Assembly (NCBI GenBank): GCA_964621345.1
Contig: CAZUON010000002.1
Location: 104,432-168,431 of the forward strand
Direction of reading: 5' to 3'
Length of the DNA stretch: 64,000 nt
Origin: Glaciecola sp964621345
Lineage (GTDB): Bacteria; Pseudomonadota; Gammaproteobacteria; Enterobacterales; Alteromonadaceae
In this document: positions 1-8,705 of the stretch, piece after piece
Layout: the number at the start of each line of letters is the position of its first letter
Position numbering within the stretch: position 1 is the first letter of the stretch
The notes under the pieces: model-generated
Seen by the model: only the letters and a program-made list of their open reading frames with translations
Databases searched by the model: none
What the model was told of the DNA's origin: nothing
Program-made: the position numbers and the translations under genes

Positions 1-371
1 TCAATTCCGTACAGTGTGCGCAAGCTTTGCTGCTGTTTTGCGAGCACGGCGACTACCTTGGCTGTGTCCATTGCGCTACCACCCCCAAAACCAATAATGC
101 CATCAACTTTGTTGGCAATCGCAAAATCACTGGCATCTTGTACGATAGATTCTGCAGGGTCAGCCTGCACCTGGTCAAAGGTATGAACCGATTCAAGGGT
201 GTCTCCTAATTGCGTTAGCACATGGTCTAACAAGCCACACTTTACAATACCAGGGTCGGTAACAATCAACAGGTGTTTAATTGAGAATTGTCTGCACTGC
301 GCTGCTAACTTCTTTAGGGCACCAAGCTCACAAATAATGCGTTTTGTTGTAGTAAATTCAAATGATTGCAT
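1..371 (-). CDS. Iron-containing alcohol dehydrogenase (partial, N-terminal part)
   Basis: The reverse strand from an ATG at 371 reads open to the window edge and gives about 123 N-terminal residues. The NAD-binding glycine-rich motif of the family (GGGSAMDTAK, residues 96-105) is present, preceded by the usual beta-strand and VTDPG turn near residue 38. Family members are NAD(P)-dependent oxidoreductases of alcohols or aldehydes with Fe or Zn. The metal ligands lie beyond the window, so activity and substrate cannot be judged. The gene is divergent from the small gene at 533. Confidence 0.85.
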   Translation of the reverse strand, partial: MQSFEFTTTKRIICELGALKKLAAQCRQFSIKHLLIVTDPGIVKCGLLDHVLTQLGDTLESVHTFDQVQADPAESIVQDASDFAIANKVDGIIGFGGGSAMDTAKVVAVLAKQQQSLRTLYGI

Positions 372-532
372 ACGTTTATCTTCTTTGTATTAAGCGAGAC
401 TCAGTTGTGTATGCGCGAAGATCTTTAATTGCGCAACGCTCGTTAAATATACTACATGTTATACACAAGCGAAATTCGAGTCGCTAATACTCTTTTTGTT
501 AGGTTTTACATCACTACGAATAAGGAAACGTG

Positions 533-742
533 ATGAAAGAAGATGAATTACAGGCCTTAAAAGTAGCATTTACCTTTATGCCTCAAGCCATTGAAGTGAA
601 TAAATATGAATACGGTGACGACTATAAGCGTGTATTAGAGCAAATTGAATTTGTGCGAGGCGTGTTACTCGATAACGATGTAGACCCAGATGAAGTAGCC
701 GGCGATATTAATCCAGACACTACGCCCAACTCTTGTTACTAA
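533..742 (+). CDS. Small acidic conserved hypothetical protein
   Basis: A 69-residue acidic protein (start MKEDELQALK, end TPNSCY) with no signal peptide or membrane segment. The first half looks helical and the C-terminal third is rich in Asp and Pro. I chose the ATG at 533, not the GTG at 530, because AAGGAA at 522-527 lies 5 nt upstream of it. I do not recognise the family. It sits alone between the divergent alcohol dehydrogenase gene and cti, so context gives no function. Confidence 0.6.
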   Translation: MKEDELQALKVAFTFMPQAIEVNKYEYGDDYKRVLEQIEFVRGVLLDNDVDPDEVAGDINPDTTPNSCY

Positions 743-762
743 TCACCATTGTCCGTGCTGTC

Positions 763-775
763 CTGCGAATCGCAG
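763..775. promoter_or_regulatory. 13-bp palindrome upstream of cti
   Basis: CTGCGA-A-TCGCAG is a perfect interrupted palindrome directly upstream of the likely cti -10 box. It could be a repressor or activator site; no regulator can be assigned. Confidence 0.3.
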
Positions 776-781
776 TAAATG

Positions 782-790
782 TGCTATAAT
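782..790 (+). promoter_or_regulatory. Putative extended -10 promoter of cti
   Basis: TGCTATAAT (TG-N-TATAAT) at 782-790 is a consensus extended -10 element. No good -35 box lies 17 nt upstream, which extended -10 promoters tolerate. The inferred 5' leader of cti would be about 100 nt. Confidence 0.45.
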
Positions 791-899
791 GCAAAAAAAG
801 GCGGGCGTAGTTTCGCTTTGGCTAAGTAGTCAAACCGTAAGACCTTAATCTTTGCTCTGCCTCTCGTAAAAACTAATTTCGCATTGAGAATTCCAATAC

Positions 900-3284
900 A
901 TGAGATCATTTTATATCGCGCTTACGCTCGTTGTGCTTGGTGGTTGTGCCACGCTTGCTGCCCTTGACTTTGAAGATAAATTTGGGCCAGCCCAAGTGCA
1001 AAAGCGAGTGTTAAGCGAACTTCCCGAAGATAACATCGACTACTGGCTAGACGTTAAACCGGTGGTAGAACAACGTTGTGTGGTTTGCCATGCCTGCTTT
1101 GATGCACCGTGTCAGCTTAAAATGACTGCGGTAGAGGGGATTGACCGAGGTGCTTCAAAAGCAAAAGTATACGATGCTGCGCGGATAAAACACGCGCCCA
1201 TGAGTCGCTTGTTTGAAGATGCGAGCAACACCGAGCAGTGGCGAGAAAAAGGCTTTTTCCCTGTGCTCAACGAGCATGGGAATTCACTTGAGGCAAACAA
1301 ACAAGCCAGTTTGATGTATCAGCTGTTGCAATTAAAAGAAGACAACCCACAACCTAGCGGTGGCATATTACCCGACGATTTTACGTTTGGTTACGATCGT
1401 GCAGAGGTCTGTGCTACGCCAGAACAAATGCCTCTATATACCAAAAATCGCCCATTGTGGGGGATGCCCTATGGTTTACCCGGTTTGGCGAGTGCTGAAC
1501 AAGCCACTTTAAAAATTTGGCTTGAGCAAGGTGCAAATTATACTGCCCGTGAACCTCTACCAAAGGCTTATCTCGATAAAATCAACAGCTGGGAACAACA
1601 ACTAAATGGCCCAGCGCGTAAGCAGCAGTTGGTCAATCGTTACATATTTGAACATCTGTTTTTAGCCAATATTTATTTTAGCGAACTGGAATCCACATCG
1701 CCGGCCAAGACAAGGTTTTTCCGTTTGGTGCGCTCATCTACCCCACCAGGGCAAGAGGTTAAAATTATAGCCACTCGCCGACCTTACGACGATCCCGGAG
1801 TGCCAAGAGTTTACTACCGATTAGTGGAATACTTGGAAACCATAGTGACTAAAACGCATCTCCCGTATGCATTGAATGCAGAGCGCTTGGCACGGTATAA
1901 CGAGCTTTTTTACAAGCCAAACTATGAAGTCAGATTTTTACCAGATTACAGCGAATCTGTTGCCGCAAATCCTTTTAAGGCATTTGAGCAACTACCAATG
2001 TCATCACGTTATAAATTCATGCTAGATGAAGCTCAATATATCATCATGAACTTTATAAAAGGACCAGTATGCAGAGGCCAAGTAGCGGTTAATGTCATCA
2101 AAGACCACTTTTGGGTGTTTTTTGTTAACCCAGATTTACCTATTAACGATAAAATTGAACAGTATGTTGATATAAATGCTGACGAGCTCGAATTGCCAAG
2201 TGCTCAGGAAGATATCTTTTTACCGCTAACGAACTGGTCTCGTTACGCCGACAAGGCTCGCTCTAGTGCCCAAGGTAAAGAGCAATTTATTATCGATAAT
2301 TTTGTGAGTAAGGATGAAAGCGGTCTCAAGGTCGATTTGAATGTGATTTGGGACGGTAAAACCGCAAACGGTGCTTACAATCAAAACGCCGCATTAACTA
2401 TTTTCAGGCACTTCGACAATGCATCGGTGCATAAAGGCATGTTGGGCGAGGCTCCACAGACTGCGTGGGTGATTGGTTATCCCTTACTAGAGAAAATATA
2501 TTATTTACTGGTGTCAGGTTATGACGTTTACGGAAACGTAGGTCATCAGCTACTGTCTCGTTTATATATGGACTTTTTACGAATGGATGGTGAAAACTTG
2601 TTTTTAGACTTCTTACCTGAAGATGCCAGAGATGAGGCGCTAGCGGATTGGTATGCTGGTGCAGATAAAAAGGTACTTAGTTACTTTACCGACACCCGTT
2701 ACTATAAACAAGTTGGTAGCTCGGTAACCTATGAGAGTGATAATCCCAAATTAGAGTTGTATGAACAATTGGCTCAACATTTAGGAAGAGCTGTGTCGGT
2801 GCGTCACGATTTGCGTAATACGAATAACGATATCGTGGTTGAAGCAATGACGCGTTTATCAGAATTTAATGGTCCGGGTGTGGGCTATTTAAGTGAGTTC
2901 ACAGTCATCGAAATCCAAGACAAAATAGGCCGTTCGCAGTATATGTCTTTGCTTAAAAATAATGCGCATAAAAATATCACCTCAATGTTTGCTGAAGAGG
3001 CTGAATTATTGCCAGTGAAACATAATGTGTCGGTATTAAAAGGGGTAACAGGGTCGTATCCAAATACCTTTATAAGCGTTACCCAAGACAACATTGATGA
3101 CTTTGTTGATGCCACCTTAGCTATTAAGAATGCAGATGACTACAAAGTATTAATGGATACCTATGGTGTGCGCCGCTCTGATCCAGAATTTTGGCAATAC
3201 AGTGACCGAGTGCATGCATTTATGTGGCAAGGGAACACGCCTGAAGCTGGCTATTTAGATTACAACCGAATGGAAAATAGGTAG
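900..3284 (+). CDS. cti: Fatty acid cis/trans isomerase (periplasmic c-type haem protein)
   Basis: A 794-residue protein matching Cti, which converts cis-unsaturated acyl chains of membrane phospholipids to trans, a fast rigidifying response to solvents, heat or other membrane stress. A short hydrophobic N-terminus (residues 4-16) ends in a lipobox-like LGGC, consistent with export. A single c-type haem site, CVVCH, lies at residues 60-64 and is followed by the Cys-rich HACFDAPCQLKM stretch typical of Cti. Length agrees with the family (about 750-790). It is monocistronic, with a candidate extended -10 promoter about 110 nt upstream. The identification is firm; whether the N-terminus is a cleaved signal or a lipid anchor is unclear. 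Confidence 0.92.
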   Translation: MRSFYIALTLVVLGGCATLAALDFEDKFGPAQVQKRVLSELPEDNIDYWLDVKPVVEQRCVVCHACFDAPCQLKMTAVEGIDRGASKAKVYDAARIKHAPMSRLFEDASNTEQWREKGFFPVLNEHGNSLEANKQASLMYQLLQLKEDNPQPSGGILPDDFTFGYDRAEVCATPEQMPLYTKNRPLWGMPYGLPGLASAEQATLKIWLEQGANYTAREPLPKAYLDKINSWEQQLNGPARKQQLVNRYIFEHLFLANIYFSELESTSPAKTRFFRLVRSSTPPGQEVKIIATRRPYDDPGVPRVYYRLVEYLETIVTKTHLPYALNAERLARYNELFYKPNYEVRFLPDYSESVAANPFKAFEQLPMSSRYKFMLDEAQYIIMNFIKGPVCRGQVAVNVIKDHFWVFFVNPDLPINDKIEQYVDINADELELPSAQEDIFLPLTNWSRYADKARSSAQGKEQFIIDNFVSKDESGLKVDLNVIWDGKTANGAYNQNAALTIFRHFDNASVHKGMLGEAPQTAWVIGYPLLEKIYYLLVSGYDVYGNVGHQLLSRLYMDFLRMDGENLFLDFLPEDARDEALADWYAGADKKVLSYFTDTRYYKQVGSSVTYESDNPKLELYEQLAQHLGRAVSVRHDLRNTNNDIVVEAMTRLSEFNGPGVGYLSEFTVIEIQDKIGRSQYMSLLKNNAHKNITSMFAEEAELLPVKHNVSVLKGVTGSYPNTFISVTQDNIDDFVDATLAIKNADDYKVLMDTYGVRRSDPEFWQYSDRVHAFMWQGNTPEAGYLDYNRMENR

Positions 3285-3334
3285 GTAAAAACGGCTAGGG
3301 CGATGTAATAATTAAAATTTTTGAAAATAAAGGT

Positions 3335-3363
3335 TTTACATTCGCCCGATAATTGGTTATATT
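3335..3363 (+). promoter_or_regulatory. Sigma-70-type promoter of the cold-shock gene
   Basis: TTTACA (3335-3340), a 17-nt spacer and TATATT (3358-3363). Transcription would start near 3370 and leave a 5' leader of about 160 nt before the coding region, about the length of the E. coli cspA leader. Confidence 0.65.
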
Positions 3364-3529
3364 AAGCGCCAGCTAGAGAGAAGTCTATTCTTGAACCTAC
3401 ATTACGCCGTTTTATTCGTACTACACGTCCTGCAGTAACAAAGTATCAGTCTCTAATTTCAGCTACAAACGTCTTTTTGCATCTTGCGACTAGGCACAAT
3501 TAAACAATTTTTTACAACAGGATATTATT

Positions 3530-3739
3530 ATGTCTAACAGAACTAACGGTACAGTAAAGTGGTTTAACGAATCTAAAGGCTTCGGCTTTATCGCTCAAGA
3601 ATCTGGTCCTGACGTGTTTGCACACTTCAGCGCAATTTCTGGCGACGGTTTCAAAACCTTAGCAGAAGGTCAAAAAGTTGAATTTACTGTTACTGACGGC
3701 CAAAAAGGTCCTCAAGCAGAGAACATCGTTGCTCTTTAA
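3530..3739 (+). CDS. Cold-shock protein, CspA family
   Basis: A 69-residue single cold-shock domain, an OB-fold that binds single-stranded RNA/DNA and melts RNA secondary structure. RNP1 (KGFGFI, residues 16-21) and RNP2 (VFAHF, 29-33) are intact, with the usual GTVKWFN start. It is monocistronic: a good promoter at 3335-3363, a leader of about 160 nt, ribosome site AGGA before the ATG, and a strong terminator 50 nt after the stop. The long leader suggests cspA-like temperature control at the RNA level, but whether this paralogue is cold-induced cannot be told from sequence. Confidence 0.93.
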   Translation: MSNRTNGTVKWFNESKGFGFIAQESGPDVFAHFSAISGDGFKTLAEGQKVEFTVTDGQKGPQAENIVAL

Positions 3740-3788
3740 TTAGCAATCGATTGGATTACTTACTTTAGTAGCGTAATCAAAAATACTG

Positions 3789-3817
3789 AAAAAGCGACTG
3801 TTTAAGTCGCTTTTTTT
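3789..3817 (+). terminator. Rho-independent terminator after the cold-shock gene
   Basis: Stem AAAGCGACT (3791-3799), 5-nt loop, AGTCGCTTT (3805-3813) running into a T tract. The flanking A/T runs make it potentially bidirectional. Confidence 0.85.
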
Positions 3818-4003
3818 GTGCCCAAAATTCAATAGCGAATAGTGTTCTCAGTAAGGTATTGCGAGCTTAATAGATATCTCGAGCAGACTAACTAAGCGCA
3901 TGATATATACCGTTCTTTTTGAACATGATATGTTACCAATACTCATCTATACATCATGCTCCATGGCAAATATTAAAAATGTAGCGCAGGGCTTAAATCT
4001 GTT

Positions 4004-4837
4004 ATGAATAAGTATTTTTTGCATCGGTCTGGCGTAAAGTTAGCTACTATTGTGGTGTATAGCTACATACTGCTCTTGTTCAGTACGCAAGCCTCTAGTC
4101 GTGTCGCTAACGAGGGTGTTGGTGACTTTCGCGCAAGCATTACTGTTGCCGTAGCAAGTAACTTTTATTTCCCCCTTACTCAGCTTTTGTCGCTATCAGA
4201 CGAGTGGAGTAAGCAAAATGTACGTTTAGTGTCGGGGTCTTCTGGGGTATTGTATGCGCAAGCTGTTAATGGTGCCCCTTTTGATATATTTTTATCTGCA
4301 GACGCGGCTCGACCTCAGGCACTTTTTGAAAAACAGTTAAGCCAAGCACCAATAAGCTATGCGCGAGGCAAGTTGGTGTTGTGGCCAAGCGATGAATCCT
4401 TATCGATAACACAAAATTTAACTGAGAGTCGCGGGAGGATTGCCATTGCCAATCCTAAAACTGCTCCATTTGGAGCCGCTGCTGATGTCTACATGCGGGC
4501 TCAGGAGGGATACCCGCAATGGTCAAAGCGCTTTGTCTTTGGCAATAATATTTTGCAGGCTTTTCAGTTTATCGACAGTGCTAATGCAGCCATTGGTTTT
4601 GTAGCAGAGTCCACGCTAGTGCAAGCGCAGCAAAAGTTAACGAATAAAGAGACAAAATATCTTAACTACCTACCACTGCCCTTATCGCAGTACCCTGCGA
4701 TTATTCAGCAAGGGGTAATTATTGCGCCTCAATCCAGCCCTCAATATAAACGCGCTGAGCGCTTCATGCAGTATCTGCTTAGTCAGACATCACAACAGGC
4801 CTTACTAGAGCTTGGTTATACGGGCGTACAACCATGA
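4004..4837 (+). CDS. modA: Molybdate ABC transporter, periplasmic binding protein ModA
   Basis: A 277-residue exported protein. An N-terminal hydrophobic segment (residues 11-29) is followed by a type II solute-binding fold with the ModA signatures: VAVASNF at the first strand, SGSSGVLYAQ in the oxyanion-binding region, and FDIFLSADAARP. It captures molybdate (or tungstate) in the periplasm and delivers it to ModBC for molybdenum cofactor synthesis. First gene of modABC; its stop overlaps the modB start (ATGA). No clear ModE box was found upstream. Confidence 0.92.
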   Translation: MNKYFLHRSGVKLATIVVYSYILLLFSTQASSRVANEGVGDFRASITVAVASNFYFPLTQLLSLSDEWSKQNVRLVSGSSGVLYAQAVNGAPFDIFLSADAARPQALFEKQLSQAPISYARGKLVLWPSDESLSITQNLTESRGRIAIANPKTAPFGAAADVYMRAQEGYPQWSKRFVFGNNILQAFQFIDSANAAIGFVAESTLVQAQQKLTNKETKYLNYLPLPLSQYPAIIQQGVIIAPQSSPQYKRAERFMQYLLSQTSQQALLELGYTGVQP

Positions 4838-5529
4838 CAGAGCTTAGCTTAGGTACTGCTGAATTAGGAGCAATATGGCTTACCCTAAAGTTAGCTTTAT
4901 TTACTGTCATTATACTGTTTATTATAGGCATGCCTTTGGCATGGGGCTTATCGAGATACAAGGGACGATTGTTACCCTTTTTCGAGGCCTTGATAACGCT
5001 GCCGCTTGTATTGCCACCAACGGTATTAGGCTTTTATTTGCTTATCGCATTTTCACCCGATACCTGGCTTGGGCAAACCTGGCTGAGTATTAGCGGGCAG
5101 CAATTTGTTTTCAGTTTTGCGGGTATCTTATTAGGCTCGGTCATTTACTCCCTACCTTTTGTTGTTCAGCCGTTATTACAGGCTTTTCGCTTGCAAGGGA
5201 ATCGACTAATTTACAGCGCTCAAACCCTCGGCATCGGCCGATTTGATGCAATTGTGCGTATTTTACTGCCTGCTATGAAGCCAAGTATGATCAGTGCCGC
5301 GACTTTGGGTTTTGCTCATACTTTAGGTGAATTTGGTTTGATCTTGATGATCGGCGGTAACATTCCGGGGGAAACCCAGGTCGTTTCTATTGCGTTATTT
5401 AATCAGGTCGAAATGCTCAATTATCAGCAGGCTCACCAACTTGCAGGCCTATTATTAATACTGAGCCTCGGGAGCTTAATATTGCTTTATAAGTTTAATA
5501 AGCAGCAACGCACGCGCTTGGGGTGGTAG
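4834..5529 (+). CDS. modB: Molybdate ABC transporter permease ModB
   Basis: A 231-residue inner-membrane protein with about five to six hydrophobic helices, of standard ModB length. The cytoplasmic EAA-type loop that docks on the ATPase is visible as AQTLGIGRFDAIVRILLP around residues 130-147. Start ATG overlaps the modA stop by 4 nt, so translation is probably coupled. It forms the transmembrane channel of the ModABC importer. Confidence 0.92.
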   Translation: MTELSLGTAELGAIWLTLKLALFTVIILFIIGMPLAWGLSRYKGRLLPFFEALITLPLVLPPTVLGFYLLIAFSPDTWLGQTWLSISGQQFVFSFAGILLGSVIYSLPFVVQPLLQAFRLQGNRLIYSAQTLGIGRFDAIVRILLPAMKPSMISAATLGFAHTLGEFGLILMIGGNIPGETQVVSIALFNQVEMLNYQQAHQLAGLLLILSLGSLILLYKFNKQQRTRLGW

Positions 5530-5531
5530 TA

Positions 5532-6647
5532 ATGACTTCGTCTCAAGACTCAAGGATATTGCAATGTAGTAGTGCGCCTTTGTATTTTGAATCTGGCCGT
5601 GCGTCAAAGGCAGAGCGATTAGTTTTTAGCTGGGATCTAGCTAACACAATCGGGATATTAGGGGAATCTGGCGCGGGCAAAACCAGCTTGCTGCGGCGAT
5701 TGGCGGGTTTAGACGATACATATGCCAGCGACATAACAATGAATGGCCACTCTGTACACACAAGTAAATGTACGCTTAATCCTAGTGTATATGTAGGCGC
5801 CGACACCCCACTTTTTGAGCATCTGAGTTTGCGACAAAATTTAGAGCTGGTAATGAGCATGTCGCACTGGAACAAACAAAGCAGCGCCGGTTTAAAGGCA
5901 CAATTTGGTTTTAAAGATTGCATTAGTGTCGGGTTTGAAGAGGTACTCGAGCTTTGTGAAATTGAGCACGTACTAGACACACCAGCAGCACTGCTTTCAA
6001 GTGGAGAAGGACAGCGCGGTATGTTAGCCAGAGCATTGCTTTGTGGCAAACCGATACTACTGTTAGATGAGGCTTTTTCAGCAATGGACTGGGCTTTGCG
6101 CAATCGTTTACATTGGCGCTTAAAAGCACTATGCATGCGCACCGGCAGAGCGCTGATTATTGTCAGCCACTCATTAAAAGAACTTGGAGTGATGAGCGAT
6201 ACCTTAGTTCACATCAATGCGGGTCTTCTTGTTAAAGAGGCACCGACCTTAGAGTATTTACCAGAGTTTCAGCAAGACGAAATATCGTTTTTTGCAGCCT
6301 TGCAAGTTAAGCATCTTCACGACGACCTAAAGCATCATTTAAGCACCTTTATTTTAGCGGGTAGCGATACGCAAATAATAACAAAGTTAAATAGAGAAGC
6401 TGCTCATACTACGCGCCTGCTATTAGATGCAAATAGCTTAGTGTTGGGCAAGCAAAAGGATTTACAATCGAGTATGTTAAACACCTTAGCCGGAGATGTG
6501 ATTGCGATTCACGCAAAGGGCAGTGTCATACGCGTAAGTGTAGAAGTGGAAGGCCAAACCTTAGTTGCACAAATATCCGAAAAGTCCTTTTCGGATATGG
6601 CGTTAAGCATTGGTGAAACGATTTATGTGTATTTCAAAGCAACCTAA
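5532..6647 (+). CDS. modC: Molybdate ABC transporter ATP-binding protein ModC
   Basis: About 371 residues. Walker A is GESGAGKT, the ABC signature is LSSGEGQR (usual form LSGGEXQR) and Walker B is ILLLDEAFSAMD. A C-terminal Mop/TOBE-like domain (last about 65 residues, from TLAGDVIAIH) is where ModC senses molybdate. I chose ATG 5532, two nucleotides after the modB stop; GTG 5523 would overlap modB. The stop codon overlaps the stop of convergent fghA by 4 nt (CTAA). The region between the ATPase and Mop domains is less conserved than usual. Confidence 0.88.
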   Translation: MTSSQDSRILQCSSAPLYFESGRASKAERLVFSWDLANTIGILGESGAGKTSLLRRLAGLDDTYASDITMNGHSVHTSKCTLNPSVYVGADTPLFEHLSLRQNLELVMSMSHWNKQSSAGLKAQFGFKDCISVGFEEVLELCEIEHVLDTPAALLSSGEGQRGMLARALLCGKPILLLDEAFSAMDWALRNRLHWRLKALCMRTGRALIIVSHSLKELGVMSDTLVHINAGLLVKEAPTLEYLPEFQQDEISFFAALQVKHLHDDLKHHLSTFILAGSDTQIITKLNREAAHTTRLLLDANSLVLGKQKDLQSSMLNTLAGDVIAIHAKGSVIRVSVEVEGQTLVAQISEKSFSDMALSIGETIYVYFKAT

Positions 6648-7483
6648 GCTTTGAGGTGCTTCGCATGAAAGTTGATATGGTCTTCAATAAAGCTCGCAAT
6701 AAAATAATAACTATGGTCGTAACCCTCTTGCATGCGCAATTGTAGCGGGTAAGCGCTTTTTTGTGCCGCGCTTTGTAATATTTCAGGTTTTAGCTGGTCA
6801 TTTAAAAAGTTATCGCTACTTCCTTGATCTACCAAAGTTGGTAAGTGTTTACTTATATTTTGAATTAATAATGACGAGTCGTATGCTTGCCAGTTACTTT
6901 CATCCTCACCTAAATATGCGCTAAAGGCATCTCTGCCCCATTGACAATCCGTTGGGTGACAAATGGGAGAAAACGCAGAGATGGACACATACCTTTCGGG
7001 GTTTTTAAAACCAATACTCAATGCGCCATGCCCGCCCATAGAGTGACCCGATATCGCTCGTTGGTCATTTATTGGGAAGTTCTCTTCTACAAGTGTGGGT
7101 AGTTCGTTAAGCACATAATCGTACATCTGATAATGTGCTGCCCATGGCATTTGGGTGGCATTGACATAAAAGCCAGCACCCTGGCCTAAATCGTATCTAT
7201 CGGCATTAGCAACGTCATCTCCGCGAGGGCTGGTATCAGGGGCGACAATGGCTACACCAAGCTCAGCGGCAATACGCTGTGCTCCGGCTTTTTGCATAAA
7301 GTTTTCATCGCTACAGGTTAGGCCAGACAGCCAGTATATCACCGGTACCTTATGCTGTTCACTTGCTTGGGGCGGCAAATAGATCGCGAAGCGCATAGTG
7401 CAATTGTTAGTACTCGACGCATGAGAGTATTGCTTATGCCAACCTCCAAAGCTGGCGTTGCTGCTAACTAAACTCAGTGACAT
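6644..7483 (-). CDS. fghA: S-formylglutathione hydrolase
   Basis: A 279-residue alpha/beta hydrolase (family length 275-285) that hydrolyses S-formylglutathione to formate and glutathione, the second step of formaldehyde detoxification. The nucleophile elbow is GHSMGG, and the LSGLTCSDENFMQKAGAQR region and the catalytic His near HSYYFI are typical. The reading frame stays open upstream to 7612, but the true start is ATG 7483: the family begins with a short MSL-like N-terminus and AGGAG lies 5 nt upstream. It follows adhC by 25 nt, presumably in one operon. Confidence 0.93.
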   Translation of the reverse strand: MSLSLVSSNASFGGWHKQYSHASSTNNCTMRFAIYLPPQASEQHKVPVIYWLSGLTCSDENFMQKAGAQRIAAELGVAIVAPDTSPRGDDVANADRYDLGQGAGFYVNATQMPWAAHYQMYDYVLNELPTLVEENFPINDQRAISGHSMGGHGALSIGFKNPERYVSISAFSPICHPTDCQWGRDAFSAYLGEDESNWQAYDSSLLIQNISKHLPTLVDQGSSDNFLNDQLKPEILQSAAQKSAYPLQLRMQEGYDHSYYFIASFIEDHINFHAKHLKA

Positions 7484-7508
7484 GAAAACTCCTGATGACT
7501 TCTTATCG

Positions 7509-8639
7509 TTATTTATCAAAGTGAATGACAGAACGAATCGATTCGCCTTTGTGCATAAGATCAAAGGCCTCATTAACCTTTTCAAGCCCCATGGTATGGG
7601 TAATAAAGTCATTAAGTTTGAATTCGCCTGCCATATAACGCTCTACATAGTCAGGCAGCTCAGAGCGTCCTTTAACGCCACCAAAGGCCGTACCTCGCCA
7701 TACACGGCCAGTTACTAGCTGAAAAGGGCGAGTTGAAATTTCTTGCCCGGCACCGGCTACACCAATAATAATCGATTCGCCCCAACCTTTATGGCAGCAT
7801 TCTAGTGCACTGCGCATAATATCCACATTGCCAATACACTCGAAAGAGTAATCCACGCCGCCGTCGCTTAGCTCAACAATAACCTCTTGGATAGGCTTGT
7901 CGTAGTCTTTTGGGTTGATGCAGTCGGTCGCACCTAGTTGACGCGCTAAATCGAATTTTCGCTCATTGATATCTATCGCAATAATACGCGAAGCTTTTGC
8001 CATAGCAGCACCAATAATAGCCGATAAGCCGATGCCGCCAAGCCCGAATATGGCTACCGTAGCGCCTTCTTCGACTTTTGCCGTATTCATTACCGCGCCC
8101 ATGCCTGTGGTCACGCCACAACCAAGTAAACAAACTTCTTCAAGAGGTGCTTTGGGGTTTACTTTGGCAAGGGATATTTCAGGTAGCACGGTATATTCTG
8201 AAAAAGTAGACGTACCCATGTAGTGATAAATGGTTTCGCCGTTAATTGAAAAACGCGAAGTTCCGTCAGGCATTAAACCTTTGCCTTGGGTTTCTCTTAT
8301 TTTTTGACATAAGTTAGTTTTGCCCGATGTACAAAACTTACACTCGCCGCATTCAGGTGTGTACAGGGGGATTACGTGATCGCCTACACTTACACTGCTA
8401 ACCCCTTCACCCACAGATTCAACAATACCGCCACCTTCATGGCCTAGTATGCTTGGGAATACGCCTTCCGGATCATCTCCTGAGAGGGTGTACGCATCGG
8501 TGTGGCATACGCCGGTGGCAATTAGCTTAATGCGAACTTCGCCAGCTTGAGGAGGGGCAACATCAACGGTTTCAATTTTCAGTGCTTGGCCAGGTCCCCA
8601 GGCAACAGCGGCTTTACATGCAATGGTTGTAGCAGTCAT
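7509..8639 (-). CDS. adhC: S-(hydroxymethyl)glutathione dehydrogenase / class III alcohol dehydrogenase
   Basis: A 376-residue zinc-dependent medium-chain dehydrogenase. Visible are the catalytic zinc region (GVCHTDAYTLSG, GHEGGG), the structural zinc cysteines (CGECKFCTSGKTNLC) and the NAD-binding GLGGIGL. It oxidises the spontaneous formaldehyde-glutathione adduct to S-formylglutathione. First gene of a two-gene operon with fghA. No frmR-type repressor gene is adjacent, so control may differ from the E. coli frmRAB operon. Confidence 0.95.
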   Translation of the reverse strand: MTATTIACKAAVAWGPGQALKIETVDVAPPQAGEVRIKLIATGVCHTDAYTLSGDDPEGVFPSILGHEGGGIVESVGEGVSSVSVGDHVIPLYTPECGECKFCTSGKTNLCQKIRETQGKGLMPDGTSRFSINGETIYHYMGTSTFSEYTVLPEISLAKVNPKAPLEEVCLLGCGVTTGMGAVMNTAKVEEGATVAIFGLGGIGLSAIIGAAMAKASRIIAIDINERKFDLARQLGATDCINPKDYDKPIQEVIVELSDGGVDYSFECIGNVDIMRSALECCHKGWGESIIIGVAGAGQEISTRPFQLVTGRVWRGTAFGGVKGRSELPDYVERYMAGEFKLNDFITHTMGLEKVNEAFDLMHKGESIRSVIHFDK

Positions 8640-8705
8640 AGAGTTTCATCGATTAATAAGTTAGAACACCAGTGTCGATGATATACGCGGGAAATACAAT
8701 TAAGT

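Noticed and set aside
3899..3936. Possible ModE box before modA
   Set aside because: The stretch has GTTC-TTTTT-GAAC and two CATGATAT copies, but not the TATATA half-sites of known ModE boxes at proper spacing.
5543..6142. 199-residue antisense frame in modC
   Set aside because: It lies wholly opposite modC, whose Walker A, signature and Walker B motifs prove the sense strand; Ser/Leu-rich composition is typical of a shadow.
7484..7612. 43-residue N-terminal extension of S-formylglutathione hydrolase
   Set aside because: It overlaps the adhC coding region, is not conserved in the family, and ATG 7483 has its own AGGAG.
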